NCBI GenBank assembly: GCA_964435165.1
Contig: CAYSXY010000068.1
Location: 1-8,311 of the forward strand
Direction of reading: 5' to 3'
Length of the DNA stretch: 8,311 bases
Source: CAYSXY01 sp964435165
Lineage (GTDB): Bacteria; Pseudomonadota; Alphaproteobacteria; Rickettsiales; RI-342
The position numbers were made by a program, and so were the translations under genes. The notes below the pieces were generated by a model. It was not told the origin of the DNA. It worked only from the letters and a program-made list of their open reading frames with translations, and made no database searches. Within the stretch, counting starts at the first letter, position 1; each line of letters opens with the position of its first letter. This document shows, piece after piece, positions 1-5,977 of the stretch.

Positions 1-37
1 TATGATGCGTCCTTGATCGTCAATTCTTAAACATTCA

Positions 38-51
38 GTGACATGCGTCAC
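38..51. promoter_or_regulatory. Short palindrome upstream of the LdtR-like gene, possible operator
   Basis: GTGAC and GTCAC form perfect 5-bp arms around a 4-base spacer (ATGC). A TATAAA hexamer, a possible -10 element, follows at 55-60, but I find no matching -35 box at normal spacing. A further GTCAC lies at 104-108, just before the regulator gene. MarR-family proteins usually bind short palindromes and often control their own gene, so an operator is reasonable. That role is inferred from position only; the site could also serve a gene to the left of the window. Confidence 0.3.
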
Positions 52-130
52 GAATATAAAAACAATTTTAAGAAATGTGATGTTTAATAGAGTAACGATT
101 TGAGTCACATGGCAGGAAGTGAGAAATATT

Positions 131-637
131 ATGAGCGTTGCTGAAGGCGTTGAGGCAGGAAGCCGCCAGGAAGAAATGATTAAAAACGTCTATCTGGAGA
201 CGATGTTGTTGATCGAACGATTGCACCGTCGGTTTCTGGATGTGATTAAGACGGAGCTGGATCGGCAGCGAATCAGCGATATTAACAACGTACAGACCTT
301 GATATTGTATAATATCGGTGATGAGGAACTCACGATTGGCGAGTTGACCAACCGCGGATATTATCTCGGCTCAAATGTGTCGTACAATGTGAAAAAGCTC
401 ACCGAAAATGGCTACCTGGTGCAGGAGCGTTCACCACATGACAAGCGTTCTTCACGAGTGAAGCTGTCTGACAAAGGCATGACGCTATGCGGCAGTATTG
501 ATGAGCTCTATTTGCGTCATGTGCAGCAGTTGCTAGCAAGCGAATTGGATATCACTTCATTGTCGCGCATCAATTCGACACTGCGCCATTTGGAGAATTT
601 CTGGTCGCAATATATTCAGGACGCGTTCAAATACTGA
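131..637 (+). CDS. ldtR: MarR-family winged-helix transcriptional regulator, LdtR-like
   Basis: This is a 168-residue DNA-binding regulator. The N-terminal helix carries YLETMLLIERLHRRFLDVIK (residues 21-40), followed by a winged helix-turn-helix at about 55-116. The recognition helix lies around 81-96 (SNVSYNVKKLTENGYL), and the wing at 99-113 contains DKRSSRVKLS. The length and the YYLGSNVSYN signature match the alphaproteobacterial LdtR group, which in Liberibacter and rhizobia controls an L,D-transpeptidase gene and cell-wall stress responses. The frame also offers a GTG at 119, but the Shine-Dalgarno-like AGGAAG (114-119) overlaps that codon, whereas it is well placed for the ATG at 131. 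The gene converges on queF with 36 bases between the two stops. No L,D-transpeptidase gene is visible, so the target is inferred. Assignment to the MarR family is firm; the LdtR name is probable. Confidence 0.85.
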   Translation: MSVAEGVEAGSRQEEMIKNVYLETMLLIERLHRRFLDVIKTELDRQRISDINNVQTLILYNIGDEELTIGELTNRGYYLGSNVSYNVKKLTENGYLVQERSPHDKRSSRVKLSDKGMTLCGSIDELYLRHVQQLLASELDITSLSRINSTLRHLENFWSQYIQDAFKY

Positions 638-673
638 TTGTCACGTTGGCGACACCTTTACGACAACATTGCT

Positions 674-1147
674 TTAACCGCGACCGCGATAGGCTGATAC
701 GCCCGTTTCCGGTACCCACACATGCTTGAGCGGTTCTGACGTCTGATAAAACACATCGATGGGAATGCCACCGCGCGGGTACCAGTAACCTGCGATGCGC
801 AGCCATTTCGGTTCAATAAATTCAGCGATTTTCTTAGCGATATTCAGCGTGCAGGCCTCATGAAAGTCGCCATGGTTGCGAAAGGCGTGGAGGTATAGTT
901 TGAGTGACTTGCTTTCCACCAGCCATTGCCAGGGGACATAATCTATGACGAGGTGGGCAAAATCCGGCTGACCGGTGATGGGGCACATGGAGGTGAATTC
1001 CGGACAGGTAAAGCGCACATTATAATCCAGCTCGGCATGTGGATTGCGCACACGCTCCAGCTTTGCTTCGTCGGGCGATGCGGGCAATGGGGTGCGGTCA
1101 CCCAGTTGGGTGAGTTGGGCATAGATGGAAGAATCAGAATCTGACAT
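674..1147 (-). CDS. queF: NADPH-dependent 7-cyano-7-deazaguanine reductase (preQ0 reductase), QueF
   Basis: QueF reduces the nitrile of preQ0 to the amine of preQ1 using two NADPH, in the cytoplasm, before tRNA insertion by Tgt. The product is about 157 residues, the single-domain (YkvM-like) form rather than the two-domain form of E. coli. Counted from the upstream GTG (1150), the catalytic cysteine is C56 in FTSMCPITGQPDF, with the acid D63. The QueF motif ESKSLKLY lies at 79-86, and FRNHGDFHE at 90-98 supplies the substrate-binding glutamate. GTG (1150) and ATG (1147) are adjacent and neither has a Shine-Dalgarno sequence. I prefer the ATG. A TATAAT box at 1165-1170 would start transcription only about 8-11 bases ahead, so the mRNA is nearly leaderless and cannot hold a preQ1 riboswitch. 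queE and queC lie 0.6 kb away on the same strand. Confidence 0.96.
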   Translation of the reverse strand: MSDSDSSIYAQLTQLGDRTPLPASPDEAKLERVRNPHAELDYNVRFTCPEFTSMCPITGQPDFAHLVIDYVPWQWLVESKSLKLYLHAFRNHGDFHEACTLNIAKKIAEFIEPKWLRIAGYWYPRGGIPIDVFYQTSEPLKHVWVPETGVSAYRGRG

Positions 1148-1164
1148 CACAAAACTGTCACATT

Positions 1165-1192
1165 ATTATAAAAGCGCACCATACTACGACAA
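1165..1192 (-). promoter_or_regulatory. Sigma-70-type promoter of queF
   Basis: Read on the minus strand, TTGTCG (1187-1192, four of six consensus bases) is followed by a 16-base spacer and a perfect TATAAT (1165-1170). The predicted transcript start is near 1158, leaving a leader of roughly ten bases or fewer before the GTG/ATG pair. It sits in the 65-bp divergent gap shared with the receiver-like gene. Confidence 0.6.
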
Positions 1193-1212
1193 AAAAAGCC
1201 AAGGCAAGTGCT

Positions 1213-1668
1213 ATGAACAAACAAAACCAGACAGATGCTGTGATTATTTTCTCGCCCGATAAGGGTGAACGAGAGCAATTAGAAGCTGCTGTTGCCCGCT
1301 ATGGGTATGAGGTTGTGTCATCGACCGACAATCCGCAGGAACTTGCAAGGAAAGTCGCGGGCAACCCCTGTGCGACCGTGATTGCCCCGTGGGATCATGG
1401 TGCAGACGGATTAACCGCGACGGAACAGCTTTCGATGCTTAATGAGGCGATGGGCGCCAGAGGGATGAATCTGGTCTTTATCAGCAATGACTATGTTGAC
1501 GCCGATGCGCGCCGGGAATTTTCGCACCCGGCGGCTTATGTCATGCGTGATGACTTAGGCCGTGGCGGCGTGTTGGAGGCAGCAATGCAAGCCGCGGCGG
1601 TCGATCGCGCGACAGCGCAGCGCACTGAAGATATGCAGCGTGTGATTGAGGATATTCAGTTAGGCTGA
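1213..1668 (+). CDS. Hypothetical protein with a degenerate response-regulator-receiver-like fold
   Basis: This is a 151-residue soluble protein with no signal peptide or membrane segment. The pattern of alternating strands and helices resembles a CheY receiver: strand 1 VIIFSPD (10-16), a helix, strand 2 YEVVSST (32-38), strand 3 ATVIAPWD (54-61), strand 4 NLVFISND (86-93), strand 5 AAYVMRDD (107-114) and a final helix. D61 sits where a phosphoacceptor could be. However, the acidic pair expected after strand 1 is reduced to D16, and the invariant lysine after strand 5 appears replaced by R112, so phosphorylation is doubtful. There is no output domain, only a helical tail (about 120-149). The ATG at 1213 has a weak AAGG eight bases upstream. 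The gene stands alone, divergent from queF and convergent with queC. The fold is inferred by eye; the function is unknown. Confidence 0.6.
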   Translation: MNKQNQTDAVIIFSPDKGEREQLEAAVARYGYEVVSSTDNPQELARKVAGNPCATVIAPWDHGADGLTATEQLSMLNEAMGARGMNLVFISNDYVDADARREFSHPAAYVMRDDLGRGGVLEAAMQAAAVDRATAQRTEDMQRVIEDIQLG

Positions 1669-1714
1669 ACCCGGTTGTCACTCAGCATATATATTCTGCC
1701 AATTGTGATGATTA

Positions 1715-2413
1715 TCACTGATAATGAGTAGGATCGTCTACTCCTGCTTCTGCAAACCCTTTGCGGCGTAACAGGCAGGAGTCGCAGTGACCGCAGGCGC
1801 GGCACTCAGTATCGGGGTCATAACAGCTGATGGTTTGGCTATAATCAACGCCCAGTGCAGTGCCTTGCTGGATAATTGCTGCTTTTGTCAGGTCAATTAA
1901 AGGCGTGTGGATAGTGAAGTGACCCGTTTGGATGGTGTTGCTGCCATCGGTGCCGGCGGCGGTGGCAAGGTTGGCTAATTGTTCAAAAGCGGCGATAAAT
2001 GCCGGGCGGCAATCCGGATAGCCGCTATAATCCACGGCATTGACCCCGATGAAAATATCAAAACAGCCCAGCACTTCCGCCCAGGCCAGAGCGTAGGATA
2101 GAAAAATCGTGTTGCGAGCCGGCACATAAGTGATGGGAATGCCTGCAGCGATGTCTTCCGCTTCGCGCCCTTTCGGCACGTCAATATCATCGGTAAGGGC
2201 GGAGCCACCGAACAGGCGCAGGTCAATCTCGGCGATGCGGTGATCAGCGGCCTGCATACCGGCAGCAATGCGCTGCGCTGCTTCCAGTTCCTGTGCGTGG
2301 CGCTGGCCATAGCGAAAGCTCAGGCAATAAGGTTCAAACCCCTGATTTTTTGCTATGGCGAGACAGGTGGCGGAATCCAATCCGCCGGAGAGGAGAATAA
2401 CAGCGCGTTTCAT
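1715..2413 (-). CDS. queC: 7-cyano-7-deazaguanine synthase QueC
   Basis: QueC is the ATP-dependent enzyme that converts 7-carboxy-7-deazaguanine and ammonia to preQ0. The product is 232 residues, the normal length. The N-terminal PP-loop SGGLDSAT (9-16) binds ATP. RNTIFLSYALAWAE (100-113) and DYSGYPDCRP (128-137) are QueC family signatures. A C-terminal zinc site is formed by C197 (in SCYDP), C207, C210 and C213 (CGHCDSC). C204 is an extra cysteine just before this cluster. The ATG overlaps the queE stop by four bases (ATGA), so the two genes are translationally coupled and share a transcript. Downstream it runs convergently toward the receiver-like gene, with 46 bases between the stops. All expected catalytic motifs are intact. 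Confidence 0.97.
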   Translation of the reverse strand: MKRAVILLSGGLDSATCLAIAKNQGFEPYCLSFRYGQRHAQELEAAQRIAAGMQAADHRIAEIDLRLFGGSALTDDIDVPKGREAEDIAAGIPITYVPARNTIFLSYALAWAEVLGCFDIFIGVNAVDYSGYPDCRPAFIAAFEQLANLATAAGTDGSNTIQTGHFTIHTPLIDLTKAAIIQQGTALGVDYSQTISCYDPDTECRACGHCDSCLLRRKGFAEAGVDDPTHYQ

Positions 2414-3135
2414 TCAATCCCCACAATTTTGTGCAGTTGCAGGCTAAGACGATAGCCATGCGCCATGGCGAGCCTGGTCGCATGTGCCAGATTGGCGGCA
2501 TTTTTTTCTTCGTCATATTCATCCATCGGCTGCACATAGACTGGTGTGGCTGTGCGTGACTGGCCGACATCAGCAATGTCAGTATAGCCATCGTGCGTTG
2601 CGGAGATGATGAATTTAAGAGCAGTGGCCCGTTCCAGCACATCGGCGCGCAGCGGCGCGTAGCCATTGCCGGTATGTTTGGGTGAGCAGATGATGTCAAC
2701 GGACTCAGGCAGTTCCCGCCAGAGAGTACCGTTCGTTTCCACCTGTACCATCAACCCCTCTTTCAGCAGTTGCTCGCATAGTGGAATAATATTCTGACGC
2801 AGCGGCTCTCCCCCGGTGATGACGACGAGGTGTCGGCAGCGCTGGCCTGAGTCATCCTGTGCAAGCTGGCGGATGGTATCAATGAGGCTCTCCAGCGGTT
2901 GCTCGGTAAAGCTTTCAAACTCCGTGTCGCAAAAATCGCAGGCGAGGTTGCACCCGCCAAGGCGGATAAAGACGGCTGGCCAGCCAGCATAGGGGCCTTC
3001 ACCCTGCAGGGTAGGGAAGATCGACTGCACTTGCAGTAATGTGCCGTCGCCTTTTTCCGGCAGGCGGATGGGGTTATCGCCAAACATGTATTTTTTTGTC
3101 CGTTGCGCTGCGGTTTTGGGGCGCATATACTCCAT
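2410..3135 (-). CDS. queE: 7-carboxy-7-deazaguanine synthase, radical SAM enzyme QueE
   Basis: QueE rearranges 6-carboxy-5,6,7,8-tetrahydropterin to 7-carboxy-7-deazaguanine by radical S-adenosylmethionine chemistry. The product is 241 residues. The order is SIFPTLQGEGPYAG (38-51), the iron-sulfur cluster motif CNLACDFC (C62, C66, C69), TGGEP (107-111) for SAM binding, ETNG (133-136) and SPK (151-153), all QueE hallmarks. The start is uncertain. ATG at 3135 follows only AAAGAAA. ATG at 3126 has GGAG very close. ATG at 3087 (residue 17, MFGDNPIRLPEKGDG) matches where many alphaproteobacterial homologues begin but has only a weak CGGA. The first 16 residues look non-conserved in style, so 3087 is a serious alternative and would widen the gap to metZ from 35 to 83 bases. 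The gene is first in the queE-queC pair. Confidence 0.95.
   Translation of the reverse strand: MEYMRPKTAAQRTKKYMFGDNPIRLPEKGDGTLLQVQSIFPTLQGEGPYAGWPAVFIRLGGCNLACDFCDTEFESFTEQPLESLIDTIRQLAQDDSGQRCRHLVVITGGEPLRQNIIPLCEQLLKEGLMVQVETNGTLWRELPESVDIICSPKHTGNGYAPLRADVLERATALKFIISATHDGYTDIADVGQSRTATPVYVQPMDEYDEEKNAANLAHATRLAMAHGYRLSLQLHKIVGIE
3103..3131 (+). promoter_or_regulatory. Possible promoter of metZ-holC
   Basis: TTGCGC (3103-3108), 17 bases, then TATACT (3126-3131, five of six). Only the TTG of the -35 box matches, which is common in alphaproteobacterial promoters. Transcription would start near 3138, giving a leader of about 33 bases, too short for a SAM riboswitch. The element lies inside the N-terminal codons of queE if that gene starts at 3135. 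A small palindrome TTTCA-AA-TGAAA (3140-3151) lies just after it and could be an operator. Confidence 0.35.
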
Positions 3136-3170
3136 TTTCTTTCAAATGAAAAGCAACACGGAATTCGTCG

Positions 3171-4424
3171 ATGCCTTCAGCTCATGCATCCAAGCCATTG
3201 CACCCTCAGCAGGAATTTGACCAGCTCAGTGCTGATCCCATGCCTGCGAGCGATTGGCATGTTGAGACGCAGCTGGTGCGTGGTGGCACGCTGCGTAGCG
3301 ATTTTGGCGAGACGGCGGAAGCGATTTTTATGAATTCCGGCTTTGTCTATGACTCCGCAGAGACCGCAGAACGTCGCTTTAATGGTGAAGCACCAGGCTT
3401 TGTTTATTCGCGTTATTTGAACCCATCGCTGGAGATGCTCAGTCGGCGTATTGCGGCGCTGGAGGGGGCTGAGGCCTGTGTGGTGGTGGCTAGTGGCATG
3501 GCGGCGGTGTTTGCCAGCATGATGTGTCAACTGAAGGCAGGCGACCATGTGGTGGCCAGCCGCGTGTTGTTTGGTTCCTGCCATTATATCATCACCGAGC
3601 TACTACCGCGCTACGGGATTAGCTATACGTTGGTGGATGGGCGTGACCTGGATGCCTTTGCTAATGCAATGACGCCTGAAACGACGCTTGTTTTTATTGA
3701 GTCACCGGCCAACCCCACGCTCGAGCTGGTGGATGTGCAAGCGGTGGCGGATATCGCGCATGCGAATGGTGCGCGGTTGATTGTCGATAATATTTTTGCC
3801 ACCCCCATGTTGCAGCGGCCATTTGAGCTGGGAGCGGATATTGTCGTGTATTCGACGACAAAACACATGGATGGGCAGGGACGAACGCTCGGCGGGGCAG
3901 TGCTGGGCAGCGCCGCGTTTGTCGACGAGGAATTACTGCCGTTTCACCGGCATACCGGCCCGGCGCTCAGCCCGTTTAATGCCTGGGTGGTGTTGAAAGG
4001 ATTGGAGACCTTTAGCCTGCGTATGGAGCGACATTGTGCCAATGCAAAGGCTCTGGCGGAGTGGATGGAACAGCAGCCAGCCATCAGCCGTGTGTTCTAT
4101 CCTGGGTTGCCTTCACACCCGCAGCATGCATTGGCCCACACACAAATGAAAAGCGGTGGCTCGATGATCGCCTTTGAGATGGCCGGTGGCAAGAAGGCGG
4201 CTTTTCAACTGATCAATGGCCTGCGCATGGTGGATATTTGCAATAATCTCGGCGATGCCAAGACATTGGTGACACACCCGGCAACCACGACCCATGCCAA
4301 TATGCCTCAGGAAGATCGAGAGCGGATTGGCATTAGTGAAGGATTGATCCGCTTGTCGGTAGGGCTGGAGCATATCGATGATTTAATCGCGGATATGACA
4401 CAGGCATTGGCGCCGGTTTCATGA
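3171..4424 (+). CDS. metZ: O-succinylhomoserine sulfhydrylase MetZ
   Basis: MetZ is a PLP-dependent enzyme of the Cys/Met metabolism family. It joins sulfide to O-succinylhomoserine to give homocysteine, bypassing cystathionine. The product is 417 residues, slightly longer than typical (about 390-400) because of an N-terminal tail of about 25 residues. Visible motifs are YSRYLNPS (79-86), SGMAA (108-112, phosphate-binding region), ESPANPTLE (177-185), the PLP-ring aspartate D206 in IVDN, and the Schiff-base lysine K231 in YSTTKHMDGQGR. That K-H-x-D-G-Q-G-R form marks MetZ rather than cystathionine gamma-synthase or beta-lyase. SGGSMIAFE and RLSVGLEHIDDLI close the C-terminal domain. The ATG at 3171 has a modest GGA about eight bases upstream. 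An internal ATG at 3240 (residue 24) is an alternative close to the family start. The stop overlaps holC by four bases. Confidence 0.95.
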   Translation: MPSAHASKPLHPQQEFDQLSADPMPASDWHVETQLVRGGTLRSDFGETAEAIFMNSGFVYDSAETAERRFNGEAPGFVYSRYLNPSLEMLSRRIAALEGAEACVVVASGMAAVFASMMCQLKAGDHVVASRVLFGSCHYIITELLPRYGISYTLVDGRDLDAFANAMTPETTLVFIESPANPTLELVDVQAVADIAHANGARLIVDNIFATPMLQRPFELGADIVVYSTTKHMDGQGRTLGGAVLGSAAFVDEELLPFHRHTGPALSPFNAWVVLKGLETFSLRMERHCANAKALAEWMEQQPAISRVFYPGLPSHPQHALAHTQMKSGGSMIAFEMAGGKKAAFQLINGLRMVDICNNLGDAKTLVTHPATTTHANMPQEDRERIGISEGLIRLSVGLEHIDDLIADMTQALAPVS

Positions 4425-4915
4425 GTCATCCTCCTATCTGGTTTTATCATCTCACTTCCAGCCGCTTGCAAGCGGCCTTGCCCAAATTGCTGGAAAAAGC
4501 CTATGCTGCTGAGTTGCATAGTCTGGTGCTGATGCAGCATGAGGCATTGATGGATGATGTAAATGAGTGTTTGTGGACGTATCAGGAGCGGTCTTTTTTG
4601 CCGCATGGCACGGCGCGAGATGCTCATGCTGACCAGCAACCGGTGTTGCTGACCTGCGAAGTGGCCGATATTGAGCAAAACCCAAATCAGGCGCGGATGC
4701 TGGTATTACTGGAAGATATGGATTCAGATGCCAAAAAAGGGTTTGAGCGGTTAATCTATATGTTTGACGGGGCGGATGATATGGCGGTGCAGGCAGCGCG
4801 GCAGCGTTGGTTGAAGTGGCGGGATGAAGGCTGGCCACTGGTCTATTGGCAGCAGACGATGCAAGGAGGCTGGGAGAAAAAACAAGAGGTTCAGCCGGAG
4901 TTGGCCGGGAGCTGA
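4421..4915 (+). CDS. holC: DNA polymerase III subunit chi, HolC
   Basis: HolC is the chi accessory subunit of the clamp-loader assembly, which in E. coli links the replicase to single-strand-binding protein through the psi subunit. The product is 164 residues. Family hallmarks are WFYHLTSSRLQAALPKLLEK (7-26), LWTYQERSFLPHG (51-63) followed by TARDAHADQQPVLLT, FERLIYMFDG (108-117), and the C-terminal YWQQTMQGGWEKK (142-154), strongly typical of alphaproteobacterial HolC. The ATG overlaps the metZ stop (ATGA), so translation is probably coupled and no separate ribosome binding site is needed. The partner is unusual: holC more often follows the aminopeptidase gene pepA. The downstream neighbour is convergent, with 20 bases between stops and no clear terminator. 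Confidence 0.93.
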   Translation: MSHPPIWFYHLTSSRLQAALPKLLEKAYAAELHSLVLMQHEALMDDVNECLWTYQERSFLPHGTARDAHADQQPVLLTCEVADIEQNPNQARMLVLLEDMDSDAKKGFERLIYMFDGADDMAVQAARQRWLKWRDEGWPLVYWQQTMQGGWEKKQEVQPELAGS

Positions 4916-4935
4916 TATCTGGTGCGTTAGTCGTT

Positions 4936-5514
4936 TCAGCCTGCCTGGCGACCTAATGCCTCTATTTTCGACAGCCATTCTTTACGTTTTGCATCACTCA
5001 CGGCTTCTACCATGCCGAAATAGGTTGTGCGCACCGGCTTGATGCCGCAGAAATGCAGGAGATTGCGAATGAGCGATTTGGTGGAATGCGCGCCATAAAA
5101 CCAGCGAAAAAACCAGGCTGGCATGCCCATGGTGACGATGATGTGCGCAGACTTACCTTTGAGTAAGCGACCACTGAGAGGGCTTTTGCTCTCATCATAG
5201 GCGAAGCCGCGCGTGAAGCAGCGCTCAAAAAAGCCTTTTAGCAGGGCGGGCATCATCCCCATCCACAATGGGTAGATAATGACGATATGGTTGGCTGCGT
5301 TGATTACTTCCTGCGCGCGCTGAAGGTCTGGCTCCAGCGTCTGATCGCCATGATAACCATCATGCAGTATGGGGTCGAATGTCATGTCGGAGAGAGCCAG
5401 CAGCGTGACATGATGGCCTGCCTTCTCCGCACCTGCCTGATAGTTTTCGGCCAGGGCGCGGCAATAGGAGGTGGTGGCCGGGTGGCCAAGGATGATGGTA
5501 ATGTTACTTGTCAT
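4936..5514 (-). CDS. NAD(P)H-dependent oxidoreductase of the flavodoxin-like (Flavodoxin_2) family
   Basis: This is a 192-residue flavoprotein, related in fold to NAD(P)H:quinone oxidoreductase, MdaB and KefF. Such enzymes bind FMN or FAD and carry out two-electron reduction of quinones in the cytoplasm. The first strand and FMN-phosphate loop read ITIILGHPATTSYCRAL (5-21), the central signature is YPLWMGMMPALLKGFFER (81-98), and the third loop is TMGMPAWFFRWFYG (128-141). A basic, aromatic stretch follows (WFFRWFYGAHSTKSLIRNLL). The ATG at 5514 has AAGG seven bases upstream, a good site. It lies back to back with the 65-residue gene; the shared 159-bp gap contains a 30-bp inverted repeat. 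The exact substrate is unknown. Confidence 0.85.
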   Translation of the reverse strand: MTSNITIILGHPATTSYCRALAENYQAGAEKAGHHVTLLALSDMTFDPILHDGYHGDQTLEPDLQRAQEVINAANHIVIIYPLWMGMMPALLKGFFERCFTRGFAYDESKSPLSGRLLKGKSAHIIVTMGMPAWFFRWFYGAHSTKSLIRNLLHFCGIKPVRTTYFGMVEAVSDAKRKEWLSKIEALGRQAG

Positions 5515-5572
5515 TTCAACGCCTTACATTTTCTTGATTAAGGTGGGCTGACAGAGGTTGCAAGTGTTGTCG

Positions 5573-5602
5573 TATGATACAGGGTGTTTTCCATGTATCA
5601 TA
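5573..5602. repeat. 30-bp inverted repeat in a divergent intergenic region
   Basis: TATGATACA (5573-5581) and TGTATCATA (5594-5602) are perfect 9-bp arms around 12 bases. Two further G-C pairs close the inside after one mismatch, leaving a TGTTTT loop. No T-run follows on either strand, so a terminator is unlikely. The position between divergent genes suggests an operator for a dimeric regulator or a structured leader of the small gene. No promoter hexamers with normal spacing overlap it convincingly. Confidence 0.6.
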
Positions 5603-5673
5603 TTGTCATAAAACTGTCGCAGGCGTTTGGTAGAAGGCGAGCTTCCGTATCTTTAGTTGTGAGGAGCGCCAAC

Positions 5674-5871
5674 ATGGCATCCGAAACATACGAAGTGAAA
5701 TACTATCGCAATAACCAAACCTTGCCGGGAATGCCGCATGGTGTCGATGGCGGCGAGGAAGGTGTAAAAGCCATTAGCGGGTGGTATATCATCCGCCAAA
5801 CAGATGGCGAGACCACTTGGCAAGGTCCGTATGCCACTGATGAGGTGGCAGACCGCTTTGCCAAGGAATAG
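5674..5871 (+). CDS. Small hypothetical protein, 65 residues
   Basis: The frame is open from a GTG at 5584, but the start chosen is the ATG at 5674, because a textbook GAGGAG (5661-5666) sits seven bases before it. The upstream part (MFSMYHIVIKLSQAFGRRRAS and on) has no ribosome binding site and crosses the 30-bp inverted repeat. The product begins MASETYEVKYYRNNQTLPG and ends EVADRFAKE. It has no cysteine, signal peptide or membrane segment. A run of alternating hydrophobic and aromatic residues, GWYIIRQTDGETTWQGPYAT (about 41-60), suggests a small beta-sheet ending in a helix, reminiscent of GYF- or WW-like aromatic folds, but I cannot assign a family. It is followed by a strong hairpin, as expected for a single-gene transcript. 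I do not recognise its function. Confidence 0.65.
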   Translation: MASETYEVKYYRNNQTLPGMPHGVDGGEEGVKAISGWYIIRQTDGETTWQGPYATDEVADRFAKE

Positions 5872-5887
5872 ATAGTGTCCGGAATTC

Positions 5888-5911
5888 GACAGGGGGGCGT
5901 GCCTCCCTGTC
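5888..5911 (+). terminator. Hairpin after the 65-residue gene, probable transcript end
   Basis: GACAGGGGGG and CCTCCCTGTC pair over ten positions (nine Watson-Crick and one G-U in plus-strand RNA) with a CGTG loop. It starts 16 bases past the stop codon. No U-tract follows, so it is either a non-canonical terminator or a 3' stabilising stem. On the minus strand the G-U becomes a C-A mismatch, which favours the plus-strand reading. Confidence 0.5.
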
Positions 5912-5940
5912 ATTCAATAGCACTGATTATTTTGCATGCA

Positions 5941-5971
5941 TGAGCTGACAGTTAATTGATCAACTCGCTCA
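5941..5971 (-). terminator. Weak hairpin after the beta-barrel gene
   Basis: On the minus strand, TGAGC and GCTCA form the outer stem and AGTT and AACT the inner stem, separated by an asymmetric internal loop. It lies 7 bases past the beta-barrel stop codon and is followed by ATGCATGCAAAATAATC, not a proper U-tract. It is offered only because no better terminator is visible between the two convergent genes. Confidence 0.2.
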
Positions 5972-5977
5972 GCATGT

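Noticed and set aside
640..656. TGTCAC/GGCGACA hairpin between the LdtR-like gene and queF as a terminator
   Set aside because: The stem is short and mismatched and has no T-run on either side.
1705..1718. GTGAT-GATT-ATCAC palindrome at the queC stop as a terminator or operator
   Set aside because: It has only 5-bp AT-rich arms overlapping the stop codon with no T-run, close to chance expectation.
2334..2699. 121-residue minus-strand frame overlapping queE and queC
   Set aside because: It is in another frame of the same strand as two intact enzymes, and its sequence shows no domain.
3132..3170. SAM riboswitch ahead of metZ
   Set aside because: SAM-II elements precede metZ in some alphaproteobacteria, but the leader here is only about 33 bases and lacks the fold.
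3177..3584. 135-residue minus-strand frame under metZ
   Set aside because: It lies wholly within a clear metZ reading frame, and its composition (rich in histidine, arginine and threonine) is typical of an antisense shadow.
4307..4678. Minus-strand frame spanning the metZ-holC junction
   Set aside because: Antisense to two recognised genes, with no family resemblance.
5584..5673. N-terminal extension of the 65-residue protein from GTG 5584
   Set aside because: It has no ribosome binding site and runs through the inverted repeat. The ATG at 5674 has an ideal GAGGAG.
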